From NCBI RefSeq assembly GCF_030063305.1, contig NZ_JASISV010000002.1, positions 868,001 through 932,000 on the forward strand: a stretch of 64,000 nucleotides of DNA, read 5' to 3'. The stretch comes from Salinibacterium sp. G-O1. GTDB lineage: Bacteria > Actinomycetota > Actinomycetes > Actinomycetales > Microbacteriaceae. The position numbers were made by a program, and so were the translations under genes. The notes under the pieces are model-generated. The model had not been told where the DNA came from. It searched no databases and saw nothing but the letters and a program-made list of their open reading frames with translations. Below are positions 34,046-43,666 of this stretch, piece after piece. Position 1 is the first letter of the stretch. Every line of letters begins with the position of its first letter.

Positions 34046-34092
34046 GCTGTTACCTTTCGTGATGGATGGTGCTGGGTGCTGCTGGATGCCGG

Positions 34093-34878
34093 TCACACCG
34101 GCTTTCGCCTCGACACGAGCCACTCGAGCAGCGACGTGACGAGGAAGAATACGAGGCCGATGGCGATGCCGCCGGCCACATAGGCGAACGCGAGTGACGC
34201 ACGCCCCGACTTGGCGTAGGTGGCGATCGCGGTGCCGATGCCATCGGCTGGCCCGCCGAAGTATTCGGCGACGAGGGCCGCGATCACGGCGATCGAGCTC
34301 GCGATGCGCAGCCCGGTCATCAGGTAGGGCAACGCTGTGGGCAGCGTCAGCACGCGGAACGTCTGCAACCCGGTTGCGCCAGACGACCTCAGCACATCGC
34401 GGTGCACCGGTCGGGTCTGCCGCAACCCCCGCAGCACGTTCACGAACACGGGAACGAACGCGGCTATCGCCGCCACAGACTGACGGCCGAACTGGCTGGA
34501 TGCCCCGAACATCGTGTTGAGGATGGGAGTGAGCGCCACGATCGGCACCACCGCGATCGCGGCAACAAGCGGGGCGAGCATGCCGTCGATGGGCTTGGAT
34601 GTCGCGGCGAGCGCCGCGAGCACGATGGCCGCGATCGCCCCCGCCGCCAGGCCCACGAGTGAGTTGGATGCCGTGATGCCCATGTCTTCGATGATGATCC
34701 CGGAGCGAAGCACGAACTCATTGATGATCGCGATGGGGCTCGGCAGCGCGCGCGGTGCCACCTTCAGGACATCGACCGCGACAACCCAGATGACGAGGAT
34801 CACGACGCCAACGGTGATCGGAGCGACCACCCGCACCCAACCGGGTGCGGGGCGCAGCTCTGCGCCTGATGTCGTCAT
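34093..34878 (-). CDS. ABC transporter permease (pyrimidine/hydantoin operon)
   Basis: A 261-residue BPD_transp_1 permease (SsuC/TauC-like) with about six membrane segments and an EAA-loop-like motif ([20 protein letters not shown]). It overlaps the ATPase stop by four bases (ATGA). It pairs with the second permease at 35663 as a heterodimeric channel. Confidence 0.88.
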   Translation of the reverse strand: MTTSGAELRPAPGWVRVVAPITVGVVILVIWVVAVDVLKVAPRALPSPIAIINEFVLRSGIIIEDMGITASNSLVGLAAGAIAAIVLAALAATSKPIDGMLAPLVAAIAVVPIVALTPILNTMFGASSQFGRQSVAAIAAFVPVFVNVLRGLRQTRPVHRDVLRSSGATGLQTFRVLTLPTALPYLMTGLRIASSIAVIAALVAEYFGGPADGIGTAIATYAKSGRASLAFAYVAGGIAIGLVFFLVTSLLEWLVSRRKPV

Positions 34879-35666
34879 CGTTCGTTCGCCCGCTCGACGG
34901 GGGTGCCGTGCAACGCCTCGCGCACCGCGGTGACCCGCTCGAAGTATGCCGGCGACTCCCTCAGCGCCTCGTCGCGGGTGTCGCCGAGTCCCGTGGTGAG
35001 AATGTCGGTGATGCGCCCCGGGCGGGGGCTCATCACCACGACACGATCGGAGAGGAACACCGCCTCCGGGATCGAGTGCGTCACGAAGACGACCGCAGCG
35101 CCGGTGTCAGCGGCGATACGGGTGAGTTCGCCCTGCAGGTACTCGCGGGTCATCTCGTCGAGCGCACCGAACGGCTCATCCATGAGCAGCAGCCGTGGTT
35201 GTTCGGCGAGAGCCCGCGCGATGGCCACGCGCTGCTGCATCCCGCCGGAGAGCTGATCCGGGTACCGGTCGACGAATTCGGTGAGTCCCACCAGCTCGGC
35301 AAGCTCAGCGACCCGGGCGGCCCTGGCGGGCTTGGCCATGCCGTGCAGTTCGAGCGGGAGCGCGATGTTGCCGGCGACCGTGCGCCACGGCAGCAGGCCG
35401 GCCTGCTGGAACGCGATTCCGTAGTCCTGATCGACGCGAGCCTTGCTGGCGGGCTTACCGAAGATCTCAAGCGTGCCCGAGGAGGCAGGGTCGAGGTCTG
35501 CGATCAGACGAAGGAGGGTCGACTTGCCACAGCCGGACGGGCCGATGAGTGAGACGAATTCGCCAGCATCGACCGTCAGCTCTACCTCGGTCAGGGCAAC
35601 GACATCCCCGTCTTTGGTCGGAAATACCTTGCCAACACCCTCGGCGCGTACAGCGAACTCGGTCAT
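34875..35666 (-). CDS. ABC transporter ATP-binding protein (pyrimidine/hydantoin operon)
   Basis: A 263-residue nitrate/sulfonate/taurine-type ATPase. Walker A is [12 protein letters not shown], the signature [15 protein letters not shown] and Walker [13 protein letters not shown]. It overlaps both flanking permease genes by four bases, so the importer subunits are made at similar levels. Confidence 0.92.
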   Translation of the reverse strand: MTEFAVRAEGVGKVFPTKDGDVVALTEVELTVDAGEFVSLIGPSGCGKSTLLRLIADLDPASSGTLEIFGKPASKARVDQDYGIAFQQAGLLPWRTVAGNIALPLELHGMAKPARAARVAELAELVGLTEFVDRYPDQLSGGMQQRVAIARALAEQPRLLLMDEPFGALDEMTREYLQGELTRIAADTGAAVVFVTHSIPEAVFLSDRVVVMSPRPGRITDILTTGLGDTRDEALRESPAYFERVTAVREALHGTPVERANER

Positions 35667-36556
35667 GCGGTTGCCTCTCCCCTGCGATAGTTCTTGAGGC
35701 CGAAACCGATCAGTGCGACCGATCCGGCCGCGACGAGCCCGAGGGCGATCGAACCGAACGTCGGCCCCCAGGGTGCTGCCGGGTCACTCGAGCCCTGGCC
35801 AGCGAGTTGGATGAGCATCCGCCCGATCCCGCCCCGCATGCCGATCGACACCTCGGCGACAACGGCACCGACCACGGCACTGGCGGCGGCGAGCCTCAGA
35901 GCCGGCAGCAGGTGCGGCACGGCGGCCGGCAGTCGCAGCCGAAGCAGGGTGGGCCAATACCCCGCGGCGTAAGTACGCATCAGGTCGAGGTGGATGCGGT
36001 CTGGCGCCTCGAGGCCCCGCAGCACCCCGACGGCCACCGGGAAGAACGCGAGATACGACGCGATCAGGGCGACGGAGAGCCACTGCGGCCAGGGAGTTCC
36101 GCCGCGATCGATCTGGGTGCCGATGCTGTTGACGATGGGCGCGAAAGCGATGAGCGGAACCGTCTGGCTCACCACGATCCACGGCAGCAGGCCCCACTCC
36201 GCGAGCCTCCAGCGCTGCATGACCAGGCCGAGAAGTGCGCCGACGGAGACGCCGATGAGCCAGCCGACCGCCGCGATGCCGAGGGTCAGCAGACCAGCGG
36301 TGACCACGGGCACGATGAGGGGCGGGGTGTCGCCACCGCTCGTCGACTGGAACAGCCTCGCCACCATCTCCCAGATGTGCGGCATGGCGCGGTCGTTGGT
36401 GCGCGGAAGCAACATGACGCCGGAGCCGGTCTGGCCCGTGATGGCGCCCACGACGAAGCCCTCGGCCGGCCCCAGAAACTTGTACACCTCCCAGATGACC
36501 ATGATGGCCACCACACCCAGCACGCCCCATGCGATTGCGGCACGCTGTCGGGTCAT
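35663..36556 (-). CDS. ABC transporter permease, second subunit (pyrimidine/hydantoin operon)
   Basis: A 297-residue permease of the same family as 34093, with the EAA-like motif LMRTYAAGYWPTLLRLRLPA and six or seven membrane segments. It starts four bases inside the upstream oxidoreductase gene (ATGA). Two different permeases with one ATPase is usual for THI5-type pyrimidine importers. Confidence 0.87.
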   Translation of the reverse strand: MTRQRAAIAWGVLGVVAIMVIWEVYKFLGPAEGFVVGAITGQTGSGVMLLPRTNDRAMPHIWEMVARLFQSTSGGDTPPLIVPVVTAGLLTLGIAAVGWLIGVSVGALLGLVMQRWRLAEWGLLPWIVVSQTVPLIAFAPIVNSIGTQIDRGGTPWPQWLSVALIASYLAFFPVAVGVLRGLEAPDRIHLDLMRTYAAGYWPTLLRLRLPAAVPHLLPALRLAAASAVVGAVVAEVSIGMRGGIGRMLIQLAGQGSSDPAAPWGPTFGSIALGLVAAGSVALIGFGLKNYRRGEATA

Positions 36557-37584
36557 GCCTTAGCCACGATGTGCTCACGCAGGGCAGGCATGACGATCTC
36601 GCCGTACTGCCGAAGGGTCTCTTCCTTGTTGTCATGCTGCAGGTAGCCGGCGAACTGGTCGACCCCGAGCTCCTTGAGCGCCTTCAGCTTCTCGATGTGC
36701 TGCTCGGCAGTGCCCAGCACGCAGAACCGGTCGACGATCTCATCCGGCACGAAGTCGGCGTGCGTGTTGCCCGCCAGGCCGTGCTGGTTGTAGTCGTAGC
36801 CTTCGCGCGCCTTGATGTAGTCGGTGAGAGCCGCGGGAACGTTCGAGCCCTCCCCGTACTTCGCCACGATGTCGGCGACGTGGTTTCCCACCATCCCGCC
36901 GAACCACCTCGTCTGGTCGCGCATGTGCTTCATCGCGGTCTCGTCGGAGGAGTCACCGATGTACATCGGCGCCGCGACGCAGAACTTGATCGCCATCGGG
37001 TCACGGCCGGCCTTCTCCGCGGCATCCCGAACCGTCTTGATCATCCACTCTGCGATATCGAGATCGGCCAGCTGCAGGATGAACCCATCCCCGACCTCGC
37101 CGGTGAGCTTGAGCGCCAGCGGCCCATACGCGGCCACCCACACCTCGACCTCAGAGCCGCGCGACCACGGGAAGCGCAGCTCGGCCCCGTTGTATTCGAC
37201 GGAGCGGCTGTTGGCCAGCTCGCGGATCACGTGGATCGACTCACGCAGGATTTTCAGCGTAGTCGGGGCTCCGTTGGTGACGCGCACCGCTGAATCACCC
37301 CGGCCGATGCCGATCACGGTGCGGTTGCCATACATCTCGTTGAGCGTCGCGAAGACGGATGCGGTGACGGTCCAGTCGCGGGTCGCCGGATTCGTGACCA
37401 TGGGTCCCACGATCACGCGTTTGGTCTCGGCCAGGATCGCACTGTAGATCACATACGGTTCCTGCCACAGCAGATGTGAGTCGAACGTCCACACGTACTC
37501 GAAGCCATACTGCTCCGCGAGTTTCGCGAGGTGAACTGTGCGTGATGCCGGTGGGTTGGTCTGGAGAACTGCTCCGAATTCCAT
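36553..37584 (-). CDS. LLM-class F420-type oxidoreductase of the hydantoinase operon
   Basis: A 343-residue luciferase-like protein (MEFGAVLQTNPPASRTVHLA, LAEQYGFEYVWTFDSHLLW, VIGIGRGDSAVR). It resembles a subfamily that, as I recall, TIGRFAMs describes as F420-dependent and encoded beside dihydropyrimidinases. No dihydropyrimidine dehydrogenase is encoded in the operon, so it could supply or replace a redox step on the pyrimidine ring; this is inference. ATG at 37584 with GGGAAAG upstream. Overlaps the downstream permease by four bases. Confidence 0.8.
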   Translation of the reverse strand: MEFGAVLQTNPPASRTVHLAKLAEQYGFEYVWTFDSHLLWQEPYVIYSAILAETKRVIVGPMVTNPATRDWTVTASVFATLNEMYGNRTVIGIGRGDSAVRVTNGAPTTLKILRESIHVIRELANSRSVEYNGAELRFPWSRGSEVEVWVAAYGPLALKLTGEVGDGFILQLADLDIAEWMIKTVRDAAEKAGRDPMAIKFCVAAPMYIGDSSDETAMKHMRDQTRWFGGMVGNHVADIVAKYGEGSNVPAALTDYIKAREGYDYNQHGLAGNTHADFVPDEIVDRFCVLGTAEQHIEKLKALKELGVDQFAGYLQHDNKEETLRQYGEIVMPALREHIVAKA

Positions 37585-37597
37585 GGTGCCGCTTTCC

Positions 37598-39016
37598 CTA
37601 GATGAGGTACTGCGAGAGGCTGCGTTTGACGAACTGGCCGTCGCCCTTGGCGCCCAGGTACTGGTTGTCGTCGACGATGACCTTGCCGCGCGAGAGCACG
37701 GTGTCGACGTGACCGTCGATCTCGAAACCCTCCCAGGCCGAGTGATCCATGTTCATGTGGTGGGTCTTTTCGAACCCGATCGAGGTGTGGCCGTTCGGGT
37801 CGTAGATGACGATGTCGGCGTCGGCACCGGGCTGGATGACGCCCTTCTTGCCGTACAGCCCGAACATCCGGGCCGGGGTGGTCGCGGTGATTTCCACCCA
37901 CCGCTCGAGCGAGATCTGGCCATCGACCACACCCTGATAGAGGAGGTCCATGCGATGTTCCACCGAGCCGATGCCGTTGGGAATCTTGCGGAAATCGCCG
38001 AGCCCCAGGTCTTTCTGACCCTTCATGCAGAACGGGCAGTGGTCGGTGGAAACCATCTGGATGTCGTTGGTGCGAAGTGACTGCCACATCGCGTGCTGGT
38101 GGCCCTCCTCCTTCGACCGCAGTGGCGTCGAGCACACCCACTTGGCGCCGTCGAATCCGGGTGCGCCAAGCTGTTCCTCCAGCGAGAGGTACAGGTATTG
38201 CGGGCAGGTCTCACCGAACACGTTCTGACCCTTGTCGCGGGCGGCAGCAAGCTGCTCGACGGCCTGCTTCGCAGAGACGTGCACCACGTAGAGCGGCGCG
38301 CCCGTGAGGTGCGAGATCATGATCGCGCGGTGCGTCGCCTCCTCCTCCATCTGCCAGGCGCGGGCGATGCCGTGGTAGTACGGCGCGGTGTTGCCCTTGT
38401 CGATGAGTTGCTGGGCGAGCACGTCGATGACGGGCCCGTTCTCGGCATGCATCATCGTCATCATGCCGGTGTCGGCAGACACCTGCATCGCCTTCAGGAT
38501 CTGGGCGTCATCTGACATGAAGACACCCGGATAGGCCATGAACAGCTTGAAGCTCGAGATTCCTTCGTCAGGAAGCGAGCGCATCGCGGCGAGGGAATCG
38601 TCGTTCACGTCACCGATGATCTGGTGGAACGCGTAGTCGATCGCACAGTTGCCTGACGCCTTCTGGTGCCACGTCGACAGCCCGTCCATCACCCGCTGGC
38701 CGAAGGTCTGCACAGCGAAGTCGATGATCGTGGTGGTGCCGCCCCAGGCGGCAGCCCTGGTGCCCGTCTCGAAGGTGTCTGACGCCGCGGTGCCGCCGAA
38801 CGGCAGCTCCATGTGGGTGTGCGCGTCGACACCACCGGGAATCACGTACTTGCCCGCGGCGTCGATGACCGCATCCACGTTGCCGGCGACGTCAAACCCG
38901 AGCAGGCTCGAGCCGGGTGCCAGCACCGCCGCGATGGTCTCGCCGTCGACGAGCACGTCGGCAAGCGACCGTCCCGTCGAGGTGACCACAGTTCCGTTTT
39001 TGATGAGCGTCTTCAT
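37598..39016 (-). CDS. Dihydropyrimidinase / D-hydantoinase
   Basis: Opens the ring of dihydropyrimidines or hydantoins to N-carbamoyl amino acids. The 472-residue cyclic amidohydrolase has metal ligands H66 and H68 (DAHTHME), the carboxylated lysine K157 (SSFKLFMAY), further histidines in MMHAENG and YVVHVSAK, and Asp in VSTDHCPF. ATG at 39016 has GGAG seven bases upstream. Its product would feed the upstream-encoded amidohydrolase. Confidence 0.93.
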   Translation of the reverse strand: MKTLIKNGTVVTSTGRSLADVLVDGETIAAVLAPGSSLLGFDVAGNVDAVIDAAGKYVIPGGVDAHTHMELPFGGTAASDTFETGTRAAAWGGTTTIIDFAVQTFGQRVMDGLSTWHQKASGNCAIDYAFHQIIGDVNDDSLAAMRSLPDEGISSFKLFMAYPGVFMSDDAQILKAMQVSADTGMMTMMHAENGPVIDVLAQQLIDKGNTAPYYHGIARAWQMEEEATHRAIMISHLTGAPLYVVHVSAKQAVEQLAAARDKGQNVFGETCPQYLYLSLEEQLGAPGFDGAKWVCSTPLRSKEEGHQHAMWQSLRTNDIQMVSTDHCPFCMKGQKDLGLGDFRKIPNGIGSVEHRMDLLYQGVVDGQISLERWVEITATTPARMFGLYGKKGVIQPGADADIVIYDPNGHTSIGFEKTHHMNMDHSAWEGFEIDGHVDTVLSRGKVIVDDNQYLGAKGDGQFVKRSLSQYLI

Positions 39017-39033
39017 TGATTGCTCCAGTTCGG

Positions 39034-39882
39034 TTACGGCTTGGGGATGCTCGTGTACGAGTCGGGGCGACGGTCGCGGTAGAACTGCCAGTCGTCGCGC
39101 ATCTGCTGCACCATGTCCATGTCGAGGTCACGGATGAGGATCTCCTCCTCGGAACCTGACCCGCGTTCGCCCACGAAGTTGCCCCGCGGGTCGATGACCT
39201 GGCTGGTGCCATAGAAATCGACAGCCATCTCGCCGTACTCGTTGTCTTCCCGACCGACGCGGTTCGGCTGAAGCACGAAATATCCGTTGGCGACGGCCGC
39301 GCATGGGCCCTCGACCTCCCACAGCCGGTTGGAGAGACCCGGCTTGGTGGCGTTCGGGTTGAAGACCATGTGAGCTCCGTTGAGCCCGAGCTCGCGCCAT
39401 CCCTCGGGAAAGTGGCGGTCGTAGCAGATGTACAGGCCGATCTTTCCGACCGAGGTGTCGAAGACGGGATAACCCATGTTGCCGGGGCGGAAGTAGAACT
39501 TCTCCCAGAAACGGTCGAGATGCGGGATGTGGTGCTTGCGGTACTTGCCGAGGATCGTGCCGTCGGACTCCACCACCACAGCCGTGTTGTAGTACACGCC
39601 CGTGATGTCTTCCTCGTAGATGGGCAGGATCATGACGATGCCCAGCTCTTTGGCGAGAACCGCGAATCGCTGCACGATCGGCCCATCCGCCTGCTCGGCG
39701 TACCGGTAGTACTTCTTGTCTTCGGTGATTCCAAAGTACGGCCCGTAAAACAGCTCCTGGAAGCAGATGACCTGGGCGCCATCGGCCGCCGCATCGCGGG
39801 CGAACTGCTCGTGCTTGGCGATCATCGACTCTTTGTCGCCAGTCCAGGTGGTTTGTGTGATGGCAGCGCGTACAACGGTCAT
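39034..39882 (-). CDS. Nitrilase-family N-carbamoyl-beta-alanine amidohydrolase (beta-ureidopropionase)
   Basis: Hydrolyses N-carbamoyl-beta-amino acids to the amino acid, ammonia and CO2. The 282 residues show the nitrilase triad E43 (CFQELFYGPYF), K116 (KYRKHHIPH) and C153 (YICYDRHFPEGWRE). FWEKFYFRPGN is typical of the ureidopropionase/carbamoylputrescine branch. ATG at 39882 with GGAGG eight bases upstream. It is the first gene of the operon; the 210-bp divergent gap to the F420-0 importer must hold its promoter, though no clear boxes or operator could be assigned. Confidence 0.88.
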   Translation of the reverse strand: MTVVRAAITQTTWTGDKESMIAKHEQFARDAAADGAQVICFQELFYGPYFGITEDKKYYRYAEQADGPIVQRFAVLAKELGIVMILPIYEEDITGVYYNTAVVVESDGTILGKYRKHHIPHLDRFWEKFYFRPGNMGYPVFDTSVGKIGLYICYDRHFPEGWRELGLNGAHMVFNPNATKPGLSNRLWEVEGPCAAVANGYFVLQPNRVGREDNEYGEMAVDFYGTSQVIDPRGNFVGERGSGSEEEILIRDLDMDMVQQMRDDWQFYRDRRPDSYTSIPKP

Positions 39883-40092
39883 GGATGAAACCTCCGGGTC
39901 TGCCCCTCATCATCGAGGGCGCACGTTTCCCCATTGTTTCTGTTTGTGACCGGCACGTAAATAGACTGGGCAATACAGACCCGTTCGACCGGGATGGCGT
40001 GGAGTGCTGCCCTCGGATGCGGGCTGCCGGTCGTTTCGCGTGAATTACACCGCAATCAACCAAACCGCGCCCGCGCAACCAGGAGGCTTCCC

Positions 40093-41064
40093 TTGCCCAC
40101 AATTCGCGGCTCGCTCGCACTTTTCGCAGTCACAACGCTGGCTCTCGCCGGCTGTGCGGCCACGTCCGTGGAACCGGCCGCCGAGCCCACGGCCGCCGAT
40201 TCGCCGGTGTCTGTCACGAACTGCGGCACCTCGGTCGTGTTCGATTCGGCGCCGCAACGGGTGGTCACGATCAAGTCGTCCACCACCGAGACCCTGCTCG
40301 CGCTCGGTCTCGGCGACCGCATCGTCGGCACCGCCTTCCAGGACGGCCCCGTGCCGGACGAGTGGGCTGCCGACGCGAAATCCCTCACCTCGATCTCCGA
40401 CAAGGTGCCGAGCGAAGAGGTGGTGCTCGAGATGCAGCCAGACCTGGTCTACGCGGGCTGGGAGTCGAACTTCTCGGCCGAGGGCGCCGGCGAGCGCTCA
40501 GAGCTCGCGACGCTCGGGGTGGCCACCTACGTCGCCCCGGCCGCCTGCCAGAGCTCGGGCCAGCCGCCGAGGCTCAGCTTCGACGACATCTTCGGCGAGA
40601 TCACCGAGGTCGCATCCATCTTCCGGGTGGATGCCACCTCCCTCCTGGAATCGCAGCAGGAGTCGCTTGATGCCATCGAGGCCGTGGGCGACGGCCGCAG
40701 CGCGTTCTGGTACTCCTCGGGCGCTGACACCCCGTACGCCGGCGCCGGGATCGGTGCGCCGCAGCTGGTGCTCGATACGGTCGGGCTGACGAACATCGCC
40801 GCCGACGTGAAGTCCACCTGGGCGCCCTACAGCTGGGAGTCGGTCGTCGACGCCGACCCCTATTTCATCGTGCTGGTGGATGCCACGTGGAACACCGTCG
40901 CGTCGAAGATCACCAACCTCGAAACCAATCCAGCAACGGCCAACCTCGACGCCGTGAAGAACAAGCGGTACCTGCTGGTGCCCTTCGCGGCGAGCGAGGC
41001 CGGTGTGCGCACGGTCGAGACCGTGGCATCCATTGCAAAGCAGATCACGGAGCTCGATGGCTAG
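40093..41064 (+). CDS. ABC transporter substrate-binding lipoprotein, F420-0 importer type
   Basis: A 323-residue FecB/BtuF-like lipoprotein. The TTG start at 40093 lies six bases after a perfect AGGAGG; the signal peptide ends LALAGC. The fold shows VVTIKSSTTETLLALGLGDRIVG and QPDLVYAGWESNF. Such proteins usually bind iron complexes or cobalamin, but this one resembles the binding protein of a three-gene cassette that TIGRFAMs proposed to import coenzyme F420-0 in actinomycetes, including a Salinibacterium relative. Ligand assignment is inference. Overlaps the permease gene by eight bases. Confidence 0.72.
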   Translation: MPTIRGSLALFAVTTLALAGCAATSVEPAAEPTAADSPVSVTNCGTSVVFDSAPQRVVTIKSSTTETLLALGLGDRIVGTAFQDGPVPDEWAADAKSLTSISDKVPSEEVVLEMQPDLVYAGWESNFSAEGAGERSELATLGVATYVAPAACQSSGQPPRLSFDDIFGEITEVASIFRVDATSLLESQQESLDAIEAVGDGRSAFWYSSGADTPYAGAGIGAPQLVLDTVGLTNIAADVKSTWAPYSWESVVDADPYFIVLVDATWNTVASKITNLETNPATANLDAVKNKRYLLVPFAASEAGVRTVETVASIAKQITELDG

Positions 41065-42070
41065 GCGCCTTCCGCTCGCCGTCGCGGCGCCCGTGCTGGG
41101 CGCTGCCCTGGTGGCCTCGATCGTTGTCGCGGTCACGATCGGTCCAGCGGACATCCGCTTCGACGAGGTGTGGGCGTCGATCGCCAGCCACCTCGGATTC
41201 GGCGTCAGCCCGCTGCCGCTGCTGCGGGACGGCATCGTGTGGGAGCTTCGGTTGCCGCGCGTGCTCACCGCTGCTGCGGTCGGCGCTGGGCTTGCCATCG
41301 CGGGAGCCGTGATGCAGGCGATCACCCGGAATCCGCTCGCCGATCCCTACCTGCTGGGGCTGTCATCCGGGGCATCACTCGGAGCGGTCGCCGTGCTGCT
41401 GCTCGGCGCCGCAGTGCTGCTGCCGCTCGCCGCCTTCCTGGGCGCCATGGTGGCCCTGGGGCTCACGCTCCTGCTGGCCAGCTCCCTCGGCGCAATCACC
41501 CCGAGTCGCACAGTGCTGGCGGGGCTGGCCGTCTCGGCGCTGGCCTCGGCAATCACCAGCCTCGTGATCTTCTGGACCGTGACCGGCGACTCATATCGCG
41601 AAATCCTCGGCTGGCTGCTCGGATCTCTCGCCGGGGCTCGCTGGCCCGCCGTCACCATCGTCGTGATCGCCATCGTCATTGCGGGAATTCCGATCATGCT
41701 CACCGGACGGTTGCTCGACGCGTTCGCGTTCGGCGATGTGTCGGCAGCCTCCCTCGGGGTGAACGTCAGCGCGACCCGCTGGGCACTGCTGGCGGCCTCG
41801 GCGCTGCTCACGGGAGCGATGGTGTCGGTGAGCGGCTCCATCGGCTTCGTGGGGCTGATCCTGCCGCACGCTGTTCGGCTCATCGCGGGGCCCGCTCACC
41901 GCGCGCTGCTTCCGCTGGCCGCGCTCGTGGGGGCCATCTTCCTCGTCTGGGCAGACACCGTCGCCCGCACCGCGTTCGAGCCGCGCGAGCTGCCGGTCGG
42001 CATCGTGACCGCGATCATCGGAGCGCCGATCTTCGCGCTGCTGCTGTCGCGGAGACGGAGGCTGACATGA
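41057..42070 (+). CDS. FecCD-type ABC permease, F420-0 importer type
   Basis: A 337-residue permease of the FecCD/BtuC family with about nine or ten membrane segments. Typical features are LRLPRVLTAAAVGAGLAIAG, QAITRNPLADPYLLGLSSGA and GFVGLILPHAVRLIAG. ATG at 41057 lies inside the end of the binding-protein gene. Forms the homodimeric channel of a Type II importer. The proposed F420-0 role rests on the three-gene context. Confidence 0.85.
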   Translation: MARRLPLAVAAPVLGAALVASIVVAVTIGPADIRFDEVWASIASHLGFGVSPLPLLRDGIVWELRLPRVLTAAAVGAGLAIAGAVMQAITRNPLADPYLLGLSSGASLGAVAVLLLGAAVLLPLAAFLGAMVALGLTLLLASSLGAITPSRTVLAGLAVSALASAITSLVIFWTVTGDSYREILGWLLGSLAGARWPAVTIVVIAIVIAGIPIMLTGRLLDAFAFGDVSAASLGVNVSATRWALLAASALLTGAMVSVSGSIGFVGLILPHAVRLIAGPAHRALLPLAALVGAIFLVWADTVARTAFEPRELPVGIVTAIIGAPIFALLLSRRRRLT

Positions 42071-42861
42071 CGGGGAATTCCGCAGCGGACGGGCTCGAGG
42101 CATCCAGAATCAGCATTCGTGCTGGCAACACCGTGCTCATCGACGGAGTCGACTGCACGATCCCGTCCGGCACCGTCAGCGCCCTGATCGGACCGAATGG
42201 TGCCGGCAAGTCGACACTGCTGCGCACCCTCGCCGCCGTGCAGCAACCGGCGACAGGAACCGTGGCGTTTGATGGCACCGACCTGTTCGCGATGCCCCGC
42301 CGCGAGCGCGCCAGGCTCGTGGCCTTCGTCGAGCAGGATGCCACGACCGACACGGCAATGACGGTCACCTCGGTCGTCGGGCTCGGGCGTCTCCCCCACC
42401 AGTCGCTGTTTCGTGATGACACCGGCGACTCCGCCACGATCGTCGCCGCGGCACTGCACACCGTGGAGATGTCAGGGTTCGCCGACCGCGAGTTCGCGAG
42501 CCTCTCGGGCGGCGAGCGCCAGCGGGTGATGCTCGCGAGGGCTCTCGCGCAGCAGCCGACCCTGCTGCTGCTTGACGAGCCCACCAACCATCTCGACATC
42601 GGCGCGCAGCTCGAGGTGCTGGGGCTGCTCGGCCGGCTCGCGGCGAACGGCACCACGGTGCTGGCAGCGCTTCATGATCTCGGTCTTGCCGCCTCATACT
42701 CCGATCACGTGATCGTGCTGCGTGCCGGCACGGTAGTTGCCGCCGGGCGCACGGCCGAGACGCTCACGCCCGAGCTCATCCGGGAGGTCTACGGCGTGCA
42801 CGCCACGGTGCTGCACAACCCGACCACGGGCCGCCCGGTGATCGCGCTCAGCCCGCTGTAA
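42067..42861 (+). CDS. FecE-type ABC ATPase, F420-0 importer type
   Basis: A 264-residue ATPase with Walker A GPNGAGKSTLLR, signature LSGGERQRVMLARALAQQ and Walker B LLLLDEPTNHLD. It overlaps the permease stop as ATGA. It is the last gene of the cassette; the convergent gntR ends 12 bases further on. The cassette proteins are not next to cofE here, so the link to F420 is by sequence family only. Confidence 0.85.
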   Translation: MTGNSAADGLEASRISIRAGNTVLIDGVDCTIPSGTVSALIGPNGAGKSTLLRTLAAVQQPATGTVAFDGTDLFAMPRRERARLVAFVEQDATTDTAMTVTSVVGLGRLPHQSLFRDDTGDSATIVAAALHTVEMSGFADREFASLSGGERQRVMLARALAQQPTLLLLDEPTNHLDIGAQLEVLGLLGRLAANGTTVLAALHDLGLAASYSDHVIVLRAGTVVAAGRTAETLTPELIREVYGVHATVLHNPTTGRPVIALSPL

Positions 42862-42873
42862 GCCGGTCGTGGG

Positions 42874-43665
42874 TCAGTCGACGACGCTCAGGCTTACCGA
42901 GGATCCGTCGTTCTGCAGTCGGAACTCGAACCGGCTGCGGTCGCCGCGGTGGTAGGCCACGAAGTGTTCCATGGGCGCCCCCTTCGCATCGCGGCTCACG
43001 CTGCGAAGCATCATCAGCGCGCTGCCGCTCGCGATCTGCAGAAGCTGCGCCTGTTCCGGCGAGGCGATGACCGCCTCTGCCGACCGGACGCCGCTTGTCG
43101 CCGCGATACCGAAATCGGCGAGCACGCCGTACAGCGAGTTTTCCGACATGTCGACGCCGAGCGTGTGGGTTCCGGCGGCGTCCGGCATCCACGTGGTCGT
43201 CAACGACCAGGGTTCGCCATCAACCCACCTGAGACGCTCGAGCACCACAACGGGACTGCCCGCCGGGATTTCCAGGACACGCGCCACCTCGTCATCAGCG
43301 GATTCGCGCTCGTGCCTCAGGATGTCGCTGTGGACGTGACCGCCGCGACTGGTGACCTCGTCGTAGAGTCCGGACAGCGTGTGAACGAGGCTCTCGGCAA
43401 CCTTCGGGCGGGCCACAAACGTACCTTTGCCCTTGACCCGTTCGACGACGCCCTCAACCTGCAACTGGGCAAGGGCCTGACGCACCACGGTGCGCGAGAT
43501 CCCGTACAGCTCGCAGAGGCGATGCTCCCCGGGCAGCGAGTCTCCCGGGTCCAGCGAACCGTCCTCAATGAGATTCAGGATCAGCTGGCGCAGCTGGTCG
43601 TACATGGGAACGGCAGAGTATCGATCGATTCCGGCGTCAGTCGGCAGTGCGAATTCTGTGGTCAT
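42874..43665 (-). CDS. GntR/HutC-family transcriptional regulator
   Basis: A 263-residue repressor with a winged-helix domain at about 20-85 (GDSLPGEHRLCELYGISRTV, VRQALAQLQVEGVVERVKGK) and a C-terminal UTRA effector domain that in this subfamily binds a sugar or sugar phosphate. It is co-transcribed with rbsD and rbsK (one-base gap). The TGTNNTTACA elements upstream of rbsK, the aldolase, the epimerase/rbsA pair and the FGGY kinase are the likely operators, making it the local regulator of the second sugar system. Confidence 0.87.
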   Translation of the reverse strand: MTTEFALPTDAGIDRYSAVPMYDQLRQLILNLIEDGSLDPGDSLPGEHRLCELYGISRTVVRQALAQLQVEGVVERVKGKGTFVARPKVAESLVHTLSGLYDEVTSRGGHVHSDILRHERESADDEVARVLEIPAGSPVVVLERLRWVDGEPWSLTTTWMPDAAGTHTLGVDMSENSLYGVLADFGIAATSGVRSAEAVIASPEQAQLLQIASGSALMMLRSVSRDAKGAPMEHFVAYHRGDRSRFEFRLQNDGSSVSLSVVD

Positions 43666-43666
43666 G

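Noticed and set aside
39960-40092. Cobalamin-riboswitch-like GC-rich leader upstream of the FecB-like gene
   Set aside because: No B12-box or conserved core could be found. The region only shows a weak hairpin and the AGGAGG site before the TTG start.
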